A DNA stretch of 64,000 nt from Clostridia bacterium (GCA_022651385.1 JALCQR010000004.1:124001-188000); one strand, 5' to 3'. Shown: positions 8,792 through 19,037, counted from the stretch's first letter. Numbers and translations are program-made. Notes: generated by a model from the sequence alone, not told the origin.

Positions 8792-9086
8792 CGGATGAGT
8801 GCCGAAGGCTAATAAAGTTTAGGTCAAGCCTTTAAGTACCGCGAAGATGAGCGGACGCTGTAGGCGGATTTTGCTTGCAAAATTACTGACCATTAAGGTT
8901 TGCAGGAGTTTGGGGGCAGAGCCACCAAGGTCCTTGAATATTAAATAGAAAAAAACACGGTTTTGACAATACAATAGCCGTGTTTTTTATAATAAAAACC
9001 TCTAAAACCTTGGAGTTTCACCCCAAACCCTGACCGCCCTTTAAAAAGTGCGGCCGTAAACTTTATTAGCCTTCGGAGCTCATCCG
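8792..9086. repeat. 295-bp inverted-repeat element, MITE-like, non-coding
   Basis: Thirty-base arms at 8792-8821 and 9057-9086 are inverted copies with 28 of 30 identical (CGGATGAG, two mismatches, then 20 identical bases). Inner parts also match more loosely in inverted orientation: CAGGAGTTTGGGG..CCAAGG at about 8902-8932 against its counterpart at about 9010-9040. Smaller hairpins such as CCGC/GCGG (8839-8854) and ATTTTGC/GCAAAAT lie in the left arm. A strong two-way hairpin sits near the middle. No reading frame of note is present. It occupies almost the whole gap between two convergent genes. No second copy was seen in this window, so mobility is inferred only. Confidence 0.6.
8951..8987. 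terminator. Bidirectional terminator between hydrolase gene and purK
   Basis: AAAAACACGG (8951-8960) pairs with CCGTGTTTTT (8978-8987). Flanking A and T runs make it work in both directions, which suits the convergent genes on either side. It lies within the inverted-repeat element. Confidence 0.82.
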
Positions 9087-9102
9087 AGAGGCCAAGAAAA
9101 CT

Positions 9103-10263
9103 TTATTTTCCCATTATTTTTACGAAGCTCTTAGCAAGTGCGGCATTTTTTTCGGCTTCCTCAAGTGTTGCTGCCGTTGCTGTAAGATGTCCCATTTTTC
9201 TTTTCGGCTTGCTTATTTCCTTGCCGTAAATATGAAGTGTGACACCGGGTATTTTAAGTGCTTCGTCGGCGCCGTATACAACAGCCTTTCCGGTTGAGCC
9301 TTCTTCGCCAAGTATATTGCGCATTACAACAGGACGTATAAGAGACGGGTCACCTAAAGGAAGTCCGCTTACAGCTCTTATATGCTGCTCAAACTGGCTT
9401 GTGACGCAGGCCTCTATTGTATAATGCCCCGAATTATGCGGCCTTGGCGCTACCTCGTTTATTGCGACATTCCCATCTTTGTCAACAAACATCTCAACGC
9501 AGAACATTCCCACGCCTTCAAAAACTTCCATAACTTTTTTTGCAAGCTCCATTGCTCTTTTTGTTGTCGATTCCGATATGGCGGCAGGTACTTTTGTTTC
9601 ATCAAGTATATTATCATGATGTATATTTTCTGCAACAGGATATACTTTTATGTCTCCGTCTATTGCACGGCATGCCAAAACTGAAATTTCTTTTGTGAAA
9701 GGGAAAAACTTTTCAGCCATAAGCGGCAGTTTTCCGTTTCCCAAAGCGTTATAGCCGTTTTCACAGTCGTTTATGTCTTTTACAACATAATTTCCTTTCC
9801 CGTCATAGCCGCCTGTGCACGATTTTAAAAGCATTGGAAAGCCGTATTTTTTTCCGGCCTGTGCTATATCATCAGGACTTGATACAGACATAAATTCGGG
9901 AACAGGTATGTTATGTTTTAACAGCAGTGTCTTTTGAGTAAATTTGTTTTGTATAATCTCAAGGCTCGCCGCAGTGGGATATATTTTTTTGCCCTCGTTT
10001 TCAAGCTGCTTTAATACATGTGCATTTATATGCTCAAACTCATATGTTACAACATCGGATTCTTCGGCAAGCTCACGTATGGCGTCTTCATCATCAAAAT
10101 TGGCAATTATATGCTCATCAACTATACTGTGAGCAGGACAATGCAGTGTTGGATCAAGCACAATTATGTAAAAACCCATTTTTTTGGCTTCAAGTATCAT
10201 CATTTGGCCAAGCTGGCCGCCGCCTATTATTCCTATTTTCTTGTGTATATTTGGTTTTGTCAT
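9103..10263 (-). CDS. purK: 5-(carboxyamino)imidazole ribonucleotide synthase PurK
   Basis: PurK carboxylates AIR to N5-CAIR with ATP and bicarbonate in purine synthesis. The 386-residue ATP-grasp protein starts with the biotin-carboxylase-like N-domain (IGIIGGGQLGQMMILEAKKMG). ATP-grasp signatures FPMLLKSCTGGYDGKGN and EMFVDKDGNVAINEVAPRPHNSGHYTIEAC follow, the latter being diagnostic for PurK. The C-domain ends KPKRKMGHLTATA. Its ATG overlaps the stop of the upstream acyltransferase gene by ATGA, with GGAGGT as ribosome site. No purE is adjacent, which is unusual because purE and purK are often neighbours. Confidence 0.95.
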   Translation of the reverse strand: MTKPNIHKKIGIIGGGQLGQMMILEAKKMGFYIIVLDPTLHCPAHSIVDEHIIANFDDEDAIRELAEESDVVTYEFEHINAHVLKQLENEGKKIYPTAASLEIIQNKFTQKTLLLKHNIPVPEFMSVSSPDDIAQAGKKYGFPMLLKSCTGGYDGKGNYVVKDINDCENGYNALGNGKLPLMAEKFFPFTKEISVLACRAIDGDIKVYPVAENIHHDNILDETKVPAAISESTTKRAMELAKKVMEVFEGVGMFCVEMFVDKDGNVAINEVAPRPHNSGHYTIEACVTSQFEQHIRAVSGLPLGDPSLIRPVVMRNILGEEGSTGKAVVYGADEALKIPGVTLHIYGKEISKPKRKMGHLTATAATLEEAEKNAALAKSFVKIMGK

Positions 10264-11324
10264 ATTTTTTTACCTCCAGCAGATATTTTTAGCTTAATAC
10301 TTTTTTTAATCTTAACATAAAGTATACATAACGTTAATGTAATTATATAAACTGATACAAAACGTATAAAATAGCTTGTGCCTATATCCGTTATGTTATG
10401 TGCTTTAATAATTTCATTTACTATATTTATTATAAGACAATGCATAAGGAAAATATAGTAGCTTGCTGAGTTAATAGATTTTATAAGACGATTGTCTGAA
10501 AAACCTGTTTTAACAAGTTTTAAGGCTATATTATATATAAAGCTTATCACTGATACGCAGTAAAGTACATGTATATATTCAAGATATGGTATATTTTCAC
10601 CGTAAACAAATGATCTATAGCTTAAATATATATCAAATCCCGTGGCGCATATAAACATAAGAAGTTCTGAAAAATAGTATTTTTCTATATATAGTTTAAA
10701 TGTTTGATAGTATCGTCCGGCACAGCAGCCCGCTATCCAGTAAAATAGATATGTGGGAAATATTCTGTCAAAATACTGAAATTCAATCCCACAGCCAAGT
10801 GCTATTTTCGGCAAATACATTTTTGACAAAATCATTATTACAAAGCTTACAACAGCAAGTATATGCGCAGGTACTTTGTCAAGCAGTTTTATCCAAAGCG
10901 GCATAAGAATATAAAACTGGAAAATGGTGACTATAAAATAAAACGGGCTTACTATTGAGCCGTTAAGTACATATTTTATATAATCGCCGAAAGAAAAACT
11001 GAAATACCCTATATTACAAAAATAAACGTAATATACCATTACCCATATTAAATATGGTATAAGCACAACTCGTATCCTTTTTAAAATGAAACCTTTATAC
11101 GAGAATTTCGACATATCTTTTAAAAACAGCTTTAAGGCACTTAAAAATATAAAGCCCTGTACTGCAAATGCCGAAAGACGCCAAGGAATCATTATGCATA
11201 GATACTGTATGCTTGTTTTGTCGAGGGTTGTAACAGGGTCGCCTGATACATGTACAAATACTACTAAAATGCACATAAGAGTATTTATAAGAATTATTTC
11301 ATTTTTTTTCAAAGAATTATCCAT
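10260..11324 (-). CDS. Acyltransferase-3 family integral membrane protein
   Basis: The protein has 354 residues and about ten hydrophobic segments. The first helix carries the acyltransferase-3 histidine in VVFVHVSGD, and FLSALKLFLKD follows as in OafA/WecH-like O-acyltransferases. The start is the ATG whose last base is 11324, because AGGTG lies six bases upstream. An upstream GTG overlaps that ribosome site and is less likely. The family transfers acetyl or succinyl groups to surface glycans, antibiotics or other acceptors; the acceptor here is unknown. Overlap with purK suggests cotranscription but no shared pathway is apparent. A TATAAT-like box at about 11363 on this strand may be its promoter. 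Confidence 0.78.
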   Translation of the reverse strand: MDNSLKKNEIILINTLMCILVVFVHVSGDPVTTLDKTSIQYLCIMIPWRLSAFAVQGFIFLSALKLFLKDMSKFSYKGFILKRIRVVLIPYLIWVMVYYVYFCNIGYFSFSFGDYIKYVLNGSIVSPFYFIVTIFQFYILMPLWIKLLDKVPAHILAVVSFVIMILSKMYLPKIALGCGIEFQYFDRIFPTYLFYWIAGCCAGRYYQTFKLYIEKYYFSELLMFICATGFDIYLSYRSFVYGENIPYLEYIHVLYCVSVISFIYNIALKLVKTGFSDNRLIKSINSASYYIFLMHCLIINIVNEIIKAHNITDIGTSYFIRFVSVYIITLTLCILYVKIKKSIKLKISAGGKKI

Positions 11325-11546
11325 TTTTTTCACCTAAAATCAAAGAATTTATCATTGAATGATTATACCATAAATTTTTAAATTTCAAAGTTTTTTTATT
11401 TTAATTCCTTACTTATTTTGTTTTGTATAATAATAATTCAAATTTCTTATTAGTATATTTTTCTATGTGAGAATAATACAATTTTAAATAAAATACTTGA
11501 AATAATTGTTTTATTGGCTTTTTTGGATTGTTTCATTTAATATAAT

Positions 11547-11575
11547 TTGATTTAATTTATTGGGTGCTGTATAAT
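11547..11575 (+). promoter_or_regulatory. Sigma-A promoter of ftsK
   Basis: TTGATT at 11547-11552 and TATAAT at 11570-11575 with a 17-base spacer, 37 bases ahead of the preferred ftsK start. The rest of the 287-base gap between the divergent genes is AT-rich and shows nothing further. Confidence 0.7.
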
Positions 11576-11611
11576 ATTTAATTGGTATAAATGAACAGGG
11601 GTGGATTTAAA

Positions 11612-14515
11612 GTGGCACAAAACAAAAAAACTACCGGCAGTTCTTCTAAAAAAAATACAGCCAAAAGAAGCAGATCGGCTTCCAAAACCGCATCAGCGAA
11701 AAACAGCGGCAGTTCAAAAGTTGTGTACAATGAACGTTTTGGAGATTCTATATATGATGAAATACTTATGATTGTACTTATACTTATATCGGTAATAGTG
11801 CTTATAAGTCTTTTTACATCTGTTATGGGCGCATTTGGAGAAATTGTAAATGAATTTTTTAAGGGGCTTTTCGGAGTAAGCGCCTATCTTCTGCCAATAG
11901 TTGTAATTGCGTTTTGCGTATGGATGCTGGTTTCAAAAGATCAGAGTTTTGCGGCGGTTAAAGTTGTGGCTCTTATACTTTTTATATTGTCACTATCAAC
12001 TTTTTTTCAATTGGTTACGGAAGGATCTTCCGACAATTACAGCGATATGGCATTTGTTAAAAGAGTATCGTATTTTTACAAGGATGCCACAGGTCTTAAC
12101 GGCGGAATGTTCGGAGGCACGATTGCTTATGTGCTTTACAAAGTTTTAGGCTGGGGAAGCTATATAGTAGCTTTTGCTTCTATAATTATCTCAGTTATGC
12201 TTGGAACCGGAAAATCACTTGTTACGTTTTTAGGTGAGATAGGAGATTATTTCAGAGCCAGAAGAAAAGTTAAGGAATACGAAATAAAGGCAAGAGCCGA
12301 AAACATACGTGAAAAAGAAGAAAAAAGAGCTAAAAAACAAGAGCTTCAAGAAATGAAGCTGCGTAAAAAATATGAAGATTTATATAACGAGAAAAAACAG
12401 AAAAAGGGCAACTTTAATATTCTTATAAACGGTGAAGAAGGATATGAAACGGAAGAAGAAAAAGCTCAAACAGAGGGCCTTCCAGTTGTTGATGCCGTTG
12501 TGTTCAAAAATAATGATGAACCTGTAAAAGAAGAAAAAAACGAAGCTTATGATTTTTGCCGTGAAGTTCCTGATGAGGAAGAAATGAAAAACGGTGACAA
12601 ATTTATAGAAGTTTTAGGTACTGTTAAGGTTCCGGCAGGGAAAAAAGACAAAAACGATGCAAAAGATGACAGTATACTTTTTAACAATATTTTTGGAGTT
12701 GAAGATAACAAAGCTAAGAAAAAAGATACCGAAGAGGTTACAGACAAAAAAGGTGAGGATACCGAATCTAAAGCCGAGAATAATAAAACTGACGACTCTG
12801 AAAATACAGGTAATTCAAACGATACAAAAGTCGATGATAATGATTGCAAAAATGAAAGCAATGAAAAGATAAATATAGACGAAAATAATTCTGGCATAGA
12901 ATACGATGCCAAGGAAACAGACGACAATACAAAGGCAGATGTTATACCTAAAACAATAAGTTCTGATGAAAAGCCTAAAGCGAAAATTAAAGATGTTTCA
13001 GCCGGCAGTATCCAAAACGATACAAAAGCAAAAGTTTTGGAAAAACCGGAAGTTAAGGAAGAACCTAAAAAAGAATACATATTCCCGCCTTTAAGTCTTC
13101 TTGGAGATGAGCCGAAACAAAAAGGCGGAGAAACAAAAGCCGATATGATGACGAATGCCAAAAAGCTCGAAGACACTCTTTCAAGTTTCGGAGTTCAGGC
13201 AAAGGTTATACAAATTAATAAAGGACCTACTGTAACCAGATATGAGCTTCAGCCGAGTCAGGGAGTAAAGGTAAGCAAGATAGTAAATCTTTCAGACGAT
13301 ATCGCACTTAACCTTGCCGCTACAGGAATAAGAATTGAGGCTCCTATACCTGGAAAGGCTGCTGTGGGAATTGAAGTGCCCAATACGGAAACACAATCGG
13401 TTTACTTAAAAAGTGTAATAGAAAGCGATGTGTTTAAAAAAGCCAAATCTAAGCTTACTTTTGCTTTAGGCAAGGACATAGCCGGAAATGCCGTTGTTAC
13501 GGATATAGCCAAAATGCCGCATTTGCTTATTGCAGGAGCTACAGGCTCGGGAAAAAGTGTTTGCATTAACACTATTATAACCAGTATACTTTACAAAGCA
13601 AAGCCTGAGGAAGTAAAAATGCTTCTTGTTGACCCTAAAGTAGTCGAGCTAAGCGTATATAACGGAATACCGCATCTTATTATACCTGTTGTAACTGACC
13701 CCAAAAAGGCAGCCGGAGCATTAAATTGGGCTGTAAAGGAAATGCTTTCGAGGTATCAGTTGTTTGCCGACAGCCATGTACGAGACATAAAAGGCTATAA
13801 TAAGATGAAAAAGGAAAAAGGCGAAACAGATTTTATGCCTCAGATTGTAATAATAATTGATGAGCTTGCGGATTTGATGATGGCATCTCCGAGTGATGTG
13901 GAGGACGCAATATGCCGTCTGGCACAGCTTGCAAGAGCAGCCGGAATGCATCTAATAATTGCTACTCAAAGACCGTCGGTAGATGTAATTACCGGTGTTA
14001 TAAAGGCCAATATCCCATCAAGACTTGCTTTCGCCGTATCATCAGGAATTGACTCGAGAACAATACTTGATTCTACCGGAGCTGAAAAGCTTATAGGAAA
14101 AGGAGATATGCTTTTTTATCCCGTTGGTATGAATAAACCTGTTCGTATACAGGGAGCATTTGTTACAGATAAAGAAGTAGAAGACATTGTTGAGTTTATT
14201 AAAAACCAATATGAGACAAAATATGATTCGTCAATGATTGAAAATATAACAGGTTCTTCGGCGTCGGGAGCAGATGATGAAGATAAAGATGAATATTATG
14301 ATGATGCCGTTGACCTTGTTGTCGATAAAGAAAAAGCATCTGTGTCAATGCTTCAGAGACAATTTAGAATTGGATATAACCGTGCTGCGCGAATAGTGGA
14401 CGAAATGGAGCGCCATAACATAGTTGGGCCTGAAGAAGGCAGCAAACCGAGAAAAGTATTAATATCCAAAGATGAACTTGAACAAATTAGAAATCCGTTA
14501 CAGGATGATGAATAA
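11612..14515 (+). CDS. ftsK: FtsK/SpoIIIE DNA translocase
   Basis: This is a membrane-anchored hexameric motor that pumps chromosomal DNA through the division or sporulation septum. The GTG at 11612 is preferred, with AGGGGTGG eight bases upstream, giving 967 residues. An in-frame ATG at 11591 has no ribosome site. Order: basic Ser/Lys-rich N-tail, about four transmembrane helices (residues 50-200), a Lys/Glu-rich linker of about 300 residues, alpha/beta motor with Walker A GATGSGKS (642-649) and [12 protein letters not shown], then a winged-helix gamma domain ([20 protein letters not shown]) that reads KOPS/SRS orientation sites. The long acidic, low-complexity linker is larger than in B. 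subtilis SpoIIIE/SftA. rimO follows by 11 bases. Confidence 0.95.
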   Translation: MAQNKKTTGSSSKKNTAKRSRSASKTASAKNSGSSKVVYNERFGDSIYDEILMIVLILISVIVLISLFTSVMGAFGEIVNEFFKGLFGVSAYLLPIVVIAFCVWMLVSKDQSFAAVKVVALILFILSLSTFFQLVTEGSSDNYSDMAFVKRVSYFYKDATGLNGGMFGGTIAYVLYKVLGWGSYIVAFASIIISVMLGTGKSLVTFLGEIGDYFRARRKVKEYEIKARAENIREKEEKRAKKQELQEMKLRKKYEDLYNEKKQKKGNFNILINGEEGYETEEEKAQTEGLPVVDAVVFKNNDEPVKEEKNEAYDFCREVPDEEEMKNGDKFIEVLGTVKVPAGKKDKNDAKDDSILFNNIFGVEDNKAKKKDTEEVTDKKGEDTESKAENNKTDDSENTGNSNDTKVDDNDCKNESNEKINIDENNSGIEYDAKETDDNTKADVIPKTISSDEKPKAKIKDVSAGSIQNDTKAKVLEKPEVKEEPKKEYIFPPLSLLGDEPKQKGGETKADMMTNAKKLEDTLSSFGVQAKVIQINKGPTVTRYELQPSQGVKVSKIVNLSDDIALNLAATGIRIEAPIPGKAAVGIEVPNTETQSVYLKSVIESDVFKKAKSKLTFALGKDIAGNAVVTDIAKMPHLLIAGATGSGKSVCINTIITSILYKAKPEEVKMLLVDPKVVELSVYNGIPHLIIPVVTDPKKAAGALNWAVKEMLSRYQLFADSHVRDIKGYNKMKKEKGETDFMPQIVIIIDELADLMMASPSDVEDAICRLAQLARAAGMHLIIATQRPSVDVITGVIKANIPSRLAFAVSSGIDSRTILDSTGAEKLIGKGDMLFYPVGMNKPVRIQGAFVTDKEVEDIVEFIKNQYETKYDSSMIENITGSSASGADDEDKDEYYDDAVDLVVDKEKASVSMLQRQFRIGYNRAARIVDEMERHNIVGPEEGSKPRKVLISKDELEQIRNPLQDDE

Positions 14516-14526
14516 GGAGACAATAA

Positions 14527-15882
14527 ATGAGTGTTAAGGTAGCATTTGTGTCGTTGGGATGTGATAAAAACCTCGTAGACAGTGAAGTTATGCTTGGCAT
14601 ATGTCAAAAAAGGGGCTTTACTGTAATACAGGAAGAAGAAATGGCTGATGTTATTGTTGTAAATACCTGCTGTTTTATTCGGGACGCCCTTGAAGAAAGC
14701 ATACAGGCCATAATTGAAATGGGCAAAATGAAAGCAAACGGAAACTGCAAAGCACTTATTGTATGCGGATGTTTGGCTCAAAGATATGAAAAAGAAATTT
14801 TTAATGAAATGCCTGAGGTAGATGCTGTTTTAGGTACGTCTTCTTATGAGAAGATTGCCGAAGCAATAAAGTCGGTGCTTGCCGGCAAAAAGCAGGTTAA
14901 AAACATTGGCATACCCAAGGGTGCAATGGAAAATGAAGATAACAGCATCTCAAGGATAGTATCGACAGCAGGACATTTTGCCTATCTTAAAATAGCGGAA
15001 GGATGCGATAACAGATGTACGTATTGCATTATACCGTATTTAAGGGGAAAATATAGAAGCAGGCATATGGAAAGCCTTGTAAAAGAAGCCACTGTGCTTG
15101 CCGAAAAAGGTGTAAAAGAGCTTATACTTGTTGCACAGGATACAGCAATTTACGGCTGCGACCTTTACGGAAAAAGTATGCTTCATGAACTTCTTAAAAA
15201 ACTTGCCGCAATTGACGGCATTGAATGGATAAGAATATTATACGGATATCCTGAAAATATAACCGATGAGACAATTAAAGAGATGGCAGAGGAAAAAAAG
15301 ATAGTAAAATATCTTGATATGCCTATACAGCATGGGTGTGACAGTGTGCTTAAAAGAATGGGCAGACGCTCTACGGCAAATCTTATAAGAGAAAAGGTTC
15401 AAAAGTTAAGAACCGCTATGCCGGATATTACTTTAAGAACTACGGTTATAACTGGTTTCCCTCAGGAAACGGACGAAGAATTTTCAGAGCTTGTTTCGTT
15501 TGTTAAAGAGATGAAATTTGACAGGCTCGGTGCTTTTACTTACAGCTGTGAGGAAGGAACTCCGGCTGCCAAAATGTCAGGTCAGATTGACGAAGATATA
15601 AAAACAGAGCGTAAAAACATTATTATGGATGTACAAAAAAATATATCTGCCCAAAAATGCGAGACCTTTGTGGGAAGGAAACTCATAGTTATGGTTGAAG
15701 GCAGACTGCCTGAGGAGAATATATACTGTGCAAGAAGCTACAGGGATGCTCCGGATATAGACGGGCTTGTTTTTGTATCGTCGGATGAAGAACTTTTGAC
15801 AGGCGACTTTGTGAGAGTAAATATCACAAAGGCAGGCGATTATGATTTGTATGGAACTGCAGAATGCCGATTTGATTTATAA
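14527..15882 (+). CDS. rimO: Ribosomal protein S12 methylthiotransferase RimO
   Basis: RimO is a radical-SAM enzyme that methylthiolates an aspartate of ribosomal protein S12. The 451-residue protein has the N-terminal UPF0004 domain with the RimO-specific opening VSLGCDKNLVDSEVML. It has the three N-domain cysteines (GC, NTCCF, VCGCLAQR) for the second cluster, the radical-SAM CxxxCxxC as CDNRCTYCIIP, and a C-terminal TRAM domain. LGCDKN separates it from MiaB, which reads LGCQMN. Good AGGAGA ribosome site. It overlaps nothing but is in a tight run with ftsK and pgsA. Confidence 0.96.
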   Translation: MSVKVAFVSLGCDKNLVDSEVMLGICQKRGFTVIQEEEMADVIVVNTCCFIRDALEESIQAIIEMGKMKANGNCKALIVCGCLAQRYEKEIFNEMPEVDAVLGTSSYEKIAEAIKSVLAGKKQVKNIGIPKGAMENEDNSISRIVSTAGHFAYLKIAEGCDNRCTYCIIPYLRGKYRSRHMESLVKEATVLAEKGVKELILVAQDTAIYGCDLYGKSMLHELLKKLAAIDGIEWIRILYGYPENITDETIKEMAEEKKIVKYLDMPIQHGCDSVLKRMGRRSTANLIREKVQKLRTAMPDITLRTTVITGFPQETDEEFSELVSFVKEMKFDRLGAFTYSCEEGTPAAKMSGQIDEDIKTERKNIIMDVQKNISAQKCETFVGRKLIVMVEGRLPEENIYCARSYRDAPDIDGLVFVSSDEELLTGDFVRVNITKAGDYDLYGTAECRFDL

Positions 15883-15934
15883 AAATGGGGGATGTTGTAA
15901 ATCATGGAATATGGGAGAAGAAAGGTGGCTTATT

Positions 15935-16480
15935 ATGCAGATGAATTTGCCAAATAAACTTACTATGCTTAGGATGATAATGATACCTATTTTTATTATT
16001 GTTCTTTTAAGCGGGCTTGTGCCTACGCCATTAAATAGGTACATCGCCGTATTAATATTTATGGCAGCATCATTTACCGATTATCTTGACGGGCATATTG
16101 CAAGAAAATATAATCTTGTAACAAATTTAGGCAAATTTATGGACCCGCTTGCTGACAAACTCCTTGTTTCGTCGGCACTTATATCAATGGTTAGCTTAAA
16201 AGAAATTTCGGCTTGGATAGTAATAGTAATAATAAGCCGTGAATTTATAATAACAGGATTCAGGACAATCGCTGTTGAGGCAAATGTTGTGATTGCCGCA
16301 AGCTGGTGGGGAAAGATAAAAACCGTAAGCCAGATGGTTATGATAATTGTTGTGCTTCCTGGGGTTGGAAGCTATTCCGGAGCTATGCTTGGCGAAATCC
16401 TTATATATGCTTCATTAATTTTTACTGTTGTTTCGGGTGTTGATTATATTGTAAAGAACAGGAATGTACTTAAAGGCTGA
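15935..16480 (+). CDS. pgsA: CDP-diacylglycerol-glycerol-3-phosphate 3-phosphatidyltransferase
   Basis: PgsA commits CDP-diacylglycerol to phosphatidylglycerol synthesis in the membrane. The 181-residue form starting MQMNLPNKLTMLRM is chosen because AAAGGTGG lies six bases before the ATG at 15935. The frame extends upstream into rimO without a ribosome site. The CDP-alcohol phosphotransferase signature is complete: DYLDGHIARKYN, then G and two Asp in GKFMDPLADK. Four to six transmembrane helices are visible. The order pgsA-cinA-recA is classical for Firmicutes. Confidence 0.95.
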   Translation: MQMNLPNKLTMLRMIMIPIFIIVLLSGLVPTPLNRYIAVLIFMAASFTDYLDGHIARKYNLVTNLGKFMDPLADKLLVSSALISMVSLKEISAWIVIVIISREFIITGFRTIAVEANVVIAASWWGKIKTVSQMVMIIVVLPGVGSYSGAMLGEILIYASLIFTVVSGVDYIVKNRNVLKG

Positions 16481-16491
16481 GGTGATAGAAA

Positions 16492-17736
16492 ATGACATCT
16501 GAAATAGTGTCGGTCGGAACAGAACTATTGCTTGGTGATATTGTAAACAGTGACGCGCAGTTTATTTCAAGAAAGCTTGCAGACCTTGGAATAGATATTT
16601 ATTATCAGACTGTTGTGGGTGATAATCAGAATAGGCTTAAAAATTGTCTGAAAACAGCTTTTTCAAGGTCGGATATAGTTATTACAACAGGCGGCCTTGG
16701 ACCGACGGAAGATGACCTTACAAAAGAAACAGGATGTTCGGTTTTAGGCAAAAAACTTATAAATGACAGCCGTGCTCTTGAGGATATGAAAGAGTTTTTC
16801 AAAGTATCAGGAAGACAGATGAGCGAAAATAATTTAAAGCAGGCTCTTGTGCCCGAAGGCGGGAAAGTGCTGTATAACGAAAACGGAACAGCTCCGGGAA
16901 TAATAGCCGAGGAAAACGGGAAAATTCTTATAATGCTTCCTGGACCGCCAAATGAGCTTAAGCCTATGTTTGAAAAGTATGTAGTACCATTTTTAAAATC
17001 AAAGCAGGAATATATTTTGGTATCACGTCTTTTAAGAGTTGTAAAACTTGGTGAAAGCATGACGGAATATATGATAAGAGACCTGATAGATGCTCAAAGC
17101 AATCCTACTATAGCCACTTATGCCAAAGATTTTGAAGTAGTTGTTAAAGTTACGGCAAAAGCAAAAAACATAGATGAGGGAAACAAAATTATTGAGCCGG
17201 TTGCAAAAGAGATTAAAAAGCGTTTTGGACATGACCTTTATGCCGAGGGCGACACAAATATTATTGAGTATACGTGTAAAAAGCTTCTTGAGAAAAAAAT
17301 TACAGTGGCTGCCGCAGAAAGCTGCACCGGAGGAATGGTATCAAAATCATTTACAGATATGCCGGGAATATCAGAAATATTTATTGAGGGAGCCGTTACT
17401 TACTGCAATGACGCAAAAATGAGGCGTTTGGGAGTTAAAAAAGAAACTCTTGACAAGTTTACAGCCGTAAGCGCTCAAACTGCAGCTGAAATGGCTGAAG
17501 GAATTGCAAAAACCGCCGGAACAGATATAGGGCTTTCAACTACGGGTATTGCAGGTCCGGGAGGCGGAACAGCTGAAAAACCTGTAGGGCTTGTATACAT
17601 TGGCATATATATTAAGGGAAAAACTATTACAAAAGAACTGCATCTTAACGGAAATCGTGATAAAATAAGAAAAAGAGCTGTTAATTCGCTTTTTGACGCT
17701 TTAAGGCGCGAATTGGAAAAAGAAAACATTTTTTAA
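16492..17736 (+). CDS. cinA: CinA, nicotinamide-nucleotide amidase/ADP-ribose pyrophosphatase type
   Basis: The 414-residue protein has the N-terminal MoCF/COG1058 domain (EIVSVGTELLLGDIVNSDAQFISRKL in its first segments, with TTGGLGPTEDDLTKE) and the C-terminal PncC-like amidohydrolase domain (VAAAESCTGGMVSKSFTD and STTGIAGPGGG). The C-domain deamidates nicotinamide mononucleotide in NAD salvage; the N-domain is linked to ADP-ribose or NAD-derivative cleavage. In competent bacteria CinA also binds RecA. Adjacency to recA fits that older link, though competence here is not shown. Confidence 0.95.
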   Translation: MTSEIVSVGTELLLGDIVNSDAQFISRKLADLGIDIYYQTVVGDNQNRLKNCLKTAFSRSDIVITTGGLGPTEDDLTKETGCSVLGKKLINDSRALEDMKEFFKVSGRQMSENNLKQALVPEGGKVLYNENGTAPGIIAEENGKILIMLPGPPNELKPMFEKYVVPFLKSKQEYILVSRLLRVVKLGESMTEYMIRDLIDAQSNPTIATYAKDFEVVVKVTAKAKNIDEGNKIIEPVAKEIKKRFGHDLYAEGDTNIIEYTCKKLLEKKITVAAAESCTGGMVSKSFTDMPGISEIFIEGAVTYCNDAKMRRLGVKKETLDKFTAVSAQTAAEMAEGIAKTAGTDIGLSTTGIAGPGGGTAEKPVGLVYIGIYIKGKTITKELHLNGNRDKIRKRAVNSLFDALRRELEKENIF

Positions 17737-17764
17737 AAATCTTATGTTCTGTTTTATTTTACCA

Positions 17765-17793
17765 TTGACTTACGAACATAAGTGTTGTAAAAT
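17765..17793 (+). promoter_or_regulatory. recA promoter
   Basis: TTGACT at 17765-17770 and TAAAAT at 17788-17793 with a 17-base spacer. The first operator-like repeat (GAACATAAGTGTT) fills the spacer, so a bound repressor would block RNA polymerase directly. Confidence 0.75.
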
Positions 17794-17816
17794 AAGAACA
17801 TAAGTTTGTAAAATAA
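17774..17816 (+). promoter_or_regulatory. Tandem LexA-like operator repeats over the recA promoter
   Basis: Two direct repeats of about 22 bases start at 17774 and 17796, each beginning GAACATAAGT and ending GTAAAATAAG. GAAC-ATAA-GTTT in the second copy resembles the Gram-positive SOS box GAACnnnnGTTC with one mismatch; the first copy (GAAC-ATAA-GTGT) is weaker. An inverted copy CTTATGTTC lies upstream at 17741-17749. LexA control is inferred from resemblance and from recA being the target. lexA is not in the window. Confidence 0.55.
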
Positions 17817-17828
17817 GGAGATACGCAA

Positions 17829-19013
17829 ATGGCAGAAAAAAAGAGTTCTAAAAAAGATGTGGAACAGAAATTTGAGAGTAAAGAACAGGCCCTTGAATCG
17901 GCCATTGCTAATATAGAGAAAAAATTTGGCGAAGGTTCTGTAATGAAACTTGGCGACAATAATAAAAGATATGAGGTTGAAGTTACACCTACAGGCTGCC
18001 TTAGCCTTGATGTTGCACTGGGAGTTGGCGGCATACCTAAGGGAAGGATAATAGAAGTATTTGGTCCTGAGTCATCGGGTAAAACAACAATTGCTTTGCA
18101 TATGGCGGCTGAGGTTCAAAAAAGAGGCGGCGTAGCCGGATATATTGACGCCGAGCATGCTTTGGACCCTGTATATGCCAAAAATCTTGGTGTTGACGTA
18201 AACAACCTTTATATTTCACAGCCTAATGACGGTGAAGAAGCTCTTGAGATTGCCGAAATGATGGTCAGAAGCGGTGTTATAGATATAATAGTAGTGGATT
18301 CTGTTGCTGCTTTGGTTCCAAGGGCCGAAATAGAAGGCGAAATGGGTGATACTCATGTCGGCTTGCAGGCAAGACTTATGAGCCAAGCCCTTAGAAAGCT
18401 TACGGGAAGCATAGGCAAAACAAAATGCAGTGTTATATTTATAAATCAGCTGCGTGAGAAAATCGGTACCGTTTACGGGAATCCTGAAACGACAACAGGC
18501 GGACGTGCCCTTAAGTTTTACGCTTCTGTAAGAATAGATATAAGAAGAGCCGATTCAATTAAACAGGGCAGCGAAATAATTGGAAACAGAACAAGGGCCA
18601 AAATTGTTAAAAACAAAGTGGCTCCTCCGTTTAAAACTGCTGAGTTTGATATTATGTATGGCAAGGGTATTTCAAAAGAAGGAGATATACTTGATTTGGC
18701 AGCTGAGCTTGATATTGTACATAAAGGCGGGTCTTGGTATTCATACGGTGATACAAGTATTGGGCAAGGAAGAGAAAATGCTAAACAGTACCTTATTAAT
18801 AATCCTGATATCTGTACTGAAATTGAAAACGCTGTAAGAAATGAATATGGTCTTTCCGATGTAGCGGTAGTTTCGGGAAAACCTGATGTTTCACCTACGG
18901 GTGAAGTACCTGAAATGCCTGAGAATTCTGACGCTTCTGATGAAAAAAAAGAACTCAAGTGTGAAAATGAAGAAGTAGGGCCTGATGTTGACCAGATTTC
19001 TTTTGACGAATAA
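17829..19013 (+). CDS. recA: Recombinase RecA
   Basis: RecA forms filaments on single-stranded DNA, drives strand exchange and triggers LexA self-cleavage. The 394-residue protein has Walker A GPESSGKT (79-86), [19 protein letters not shown], the L1/L2 loop segment [20 protein letters not shown], and the KNKVAPPFK region. The C-terminal tail beyond residue 345 is acidic and longer than in E. coli RecA. The ribosome site AAGGAG lies ahead of the ATG and inside the second operator-like repeat. No rny gene follows, although it often does in Clostridia; recX follows instead. Confidence 0.98.
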   Translation: MAEKKSSKKDVEQKFESKEQALESAIANIEKKFGEGSVMKLGDNNKRYEVEVTPTGCLSLDVALGVGGIPKGRIIEVFGPESSGKTTIALHMAAEVQKRGGVAGYIDAEHALDPVYAKNLGVDVNNLYISQPNDGEEALEIAEMMVRSGVIDIIVVDSVAALVPRAEIEGEMGDTHVGLQARLMSQALRKLTGSIGKTKCSVIFINQLREKIGTVYGNPETTTGGRALKFYASVRIDIRRADSIKQGSEIIGNRTRAKIVKNKVAPPFKTAEFDIMYGKGISKEGDILDLAAELDIVHKGGSWYSYGDTSIGQGRENAKQYLINNPDICTEIENAVRNEYGLSDVAVVSGKPDVSPTGEVPEMPENSDASDEKKELKCENEEVGPDVDQISFDE

Positions 19014-19037
19014 TAAAAATTTTGAAAACAGCGTTTG

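Noticed and set aside
8779-9102. Insertion sequence remnant with transposase
   Set aside because: No reading frame or transposase motif lies between the inverted arms; only a non-coding element can be supported.
12547-13176. Long minus-strand frame of 209 codons
   Set aside because: It mirrors the Lys/Glu-rich FtsK linker; the product is Ser/Phe/Leu-rich low complexity with no start signal.
14353-14781. Minus-strand frame across the ftsK-rimO junction
   Set aside because: It covers the 3' end of ftsK and the start of rimO, both well supported; no independent coding signal.
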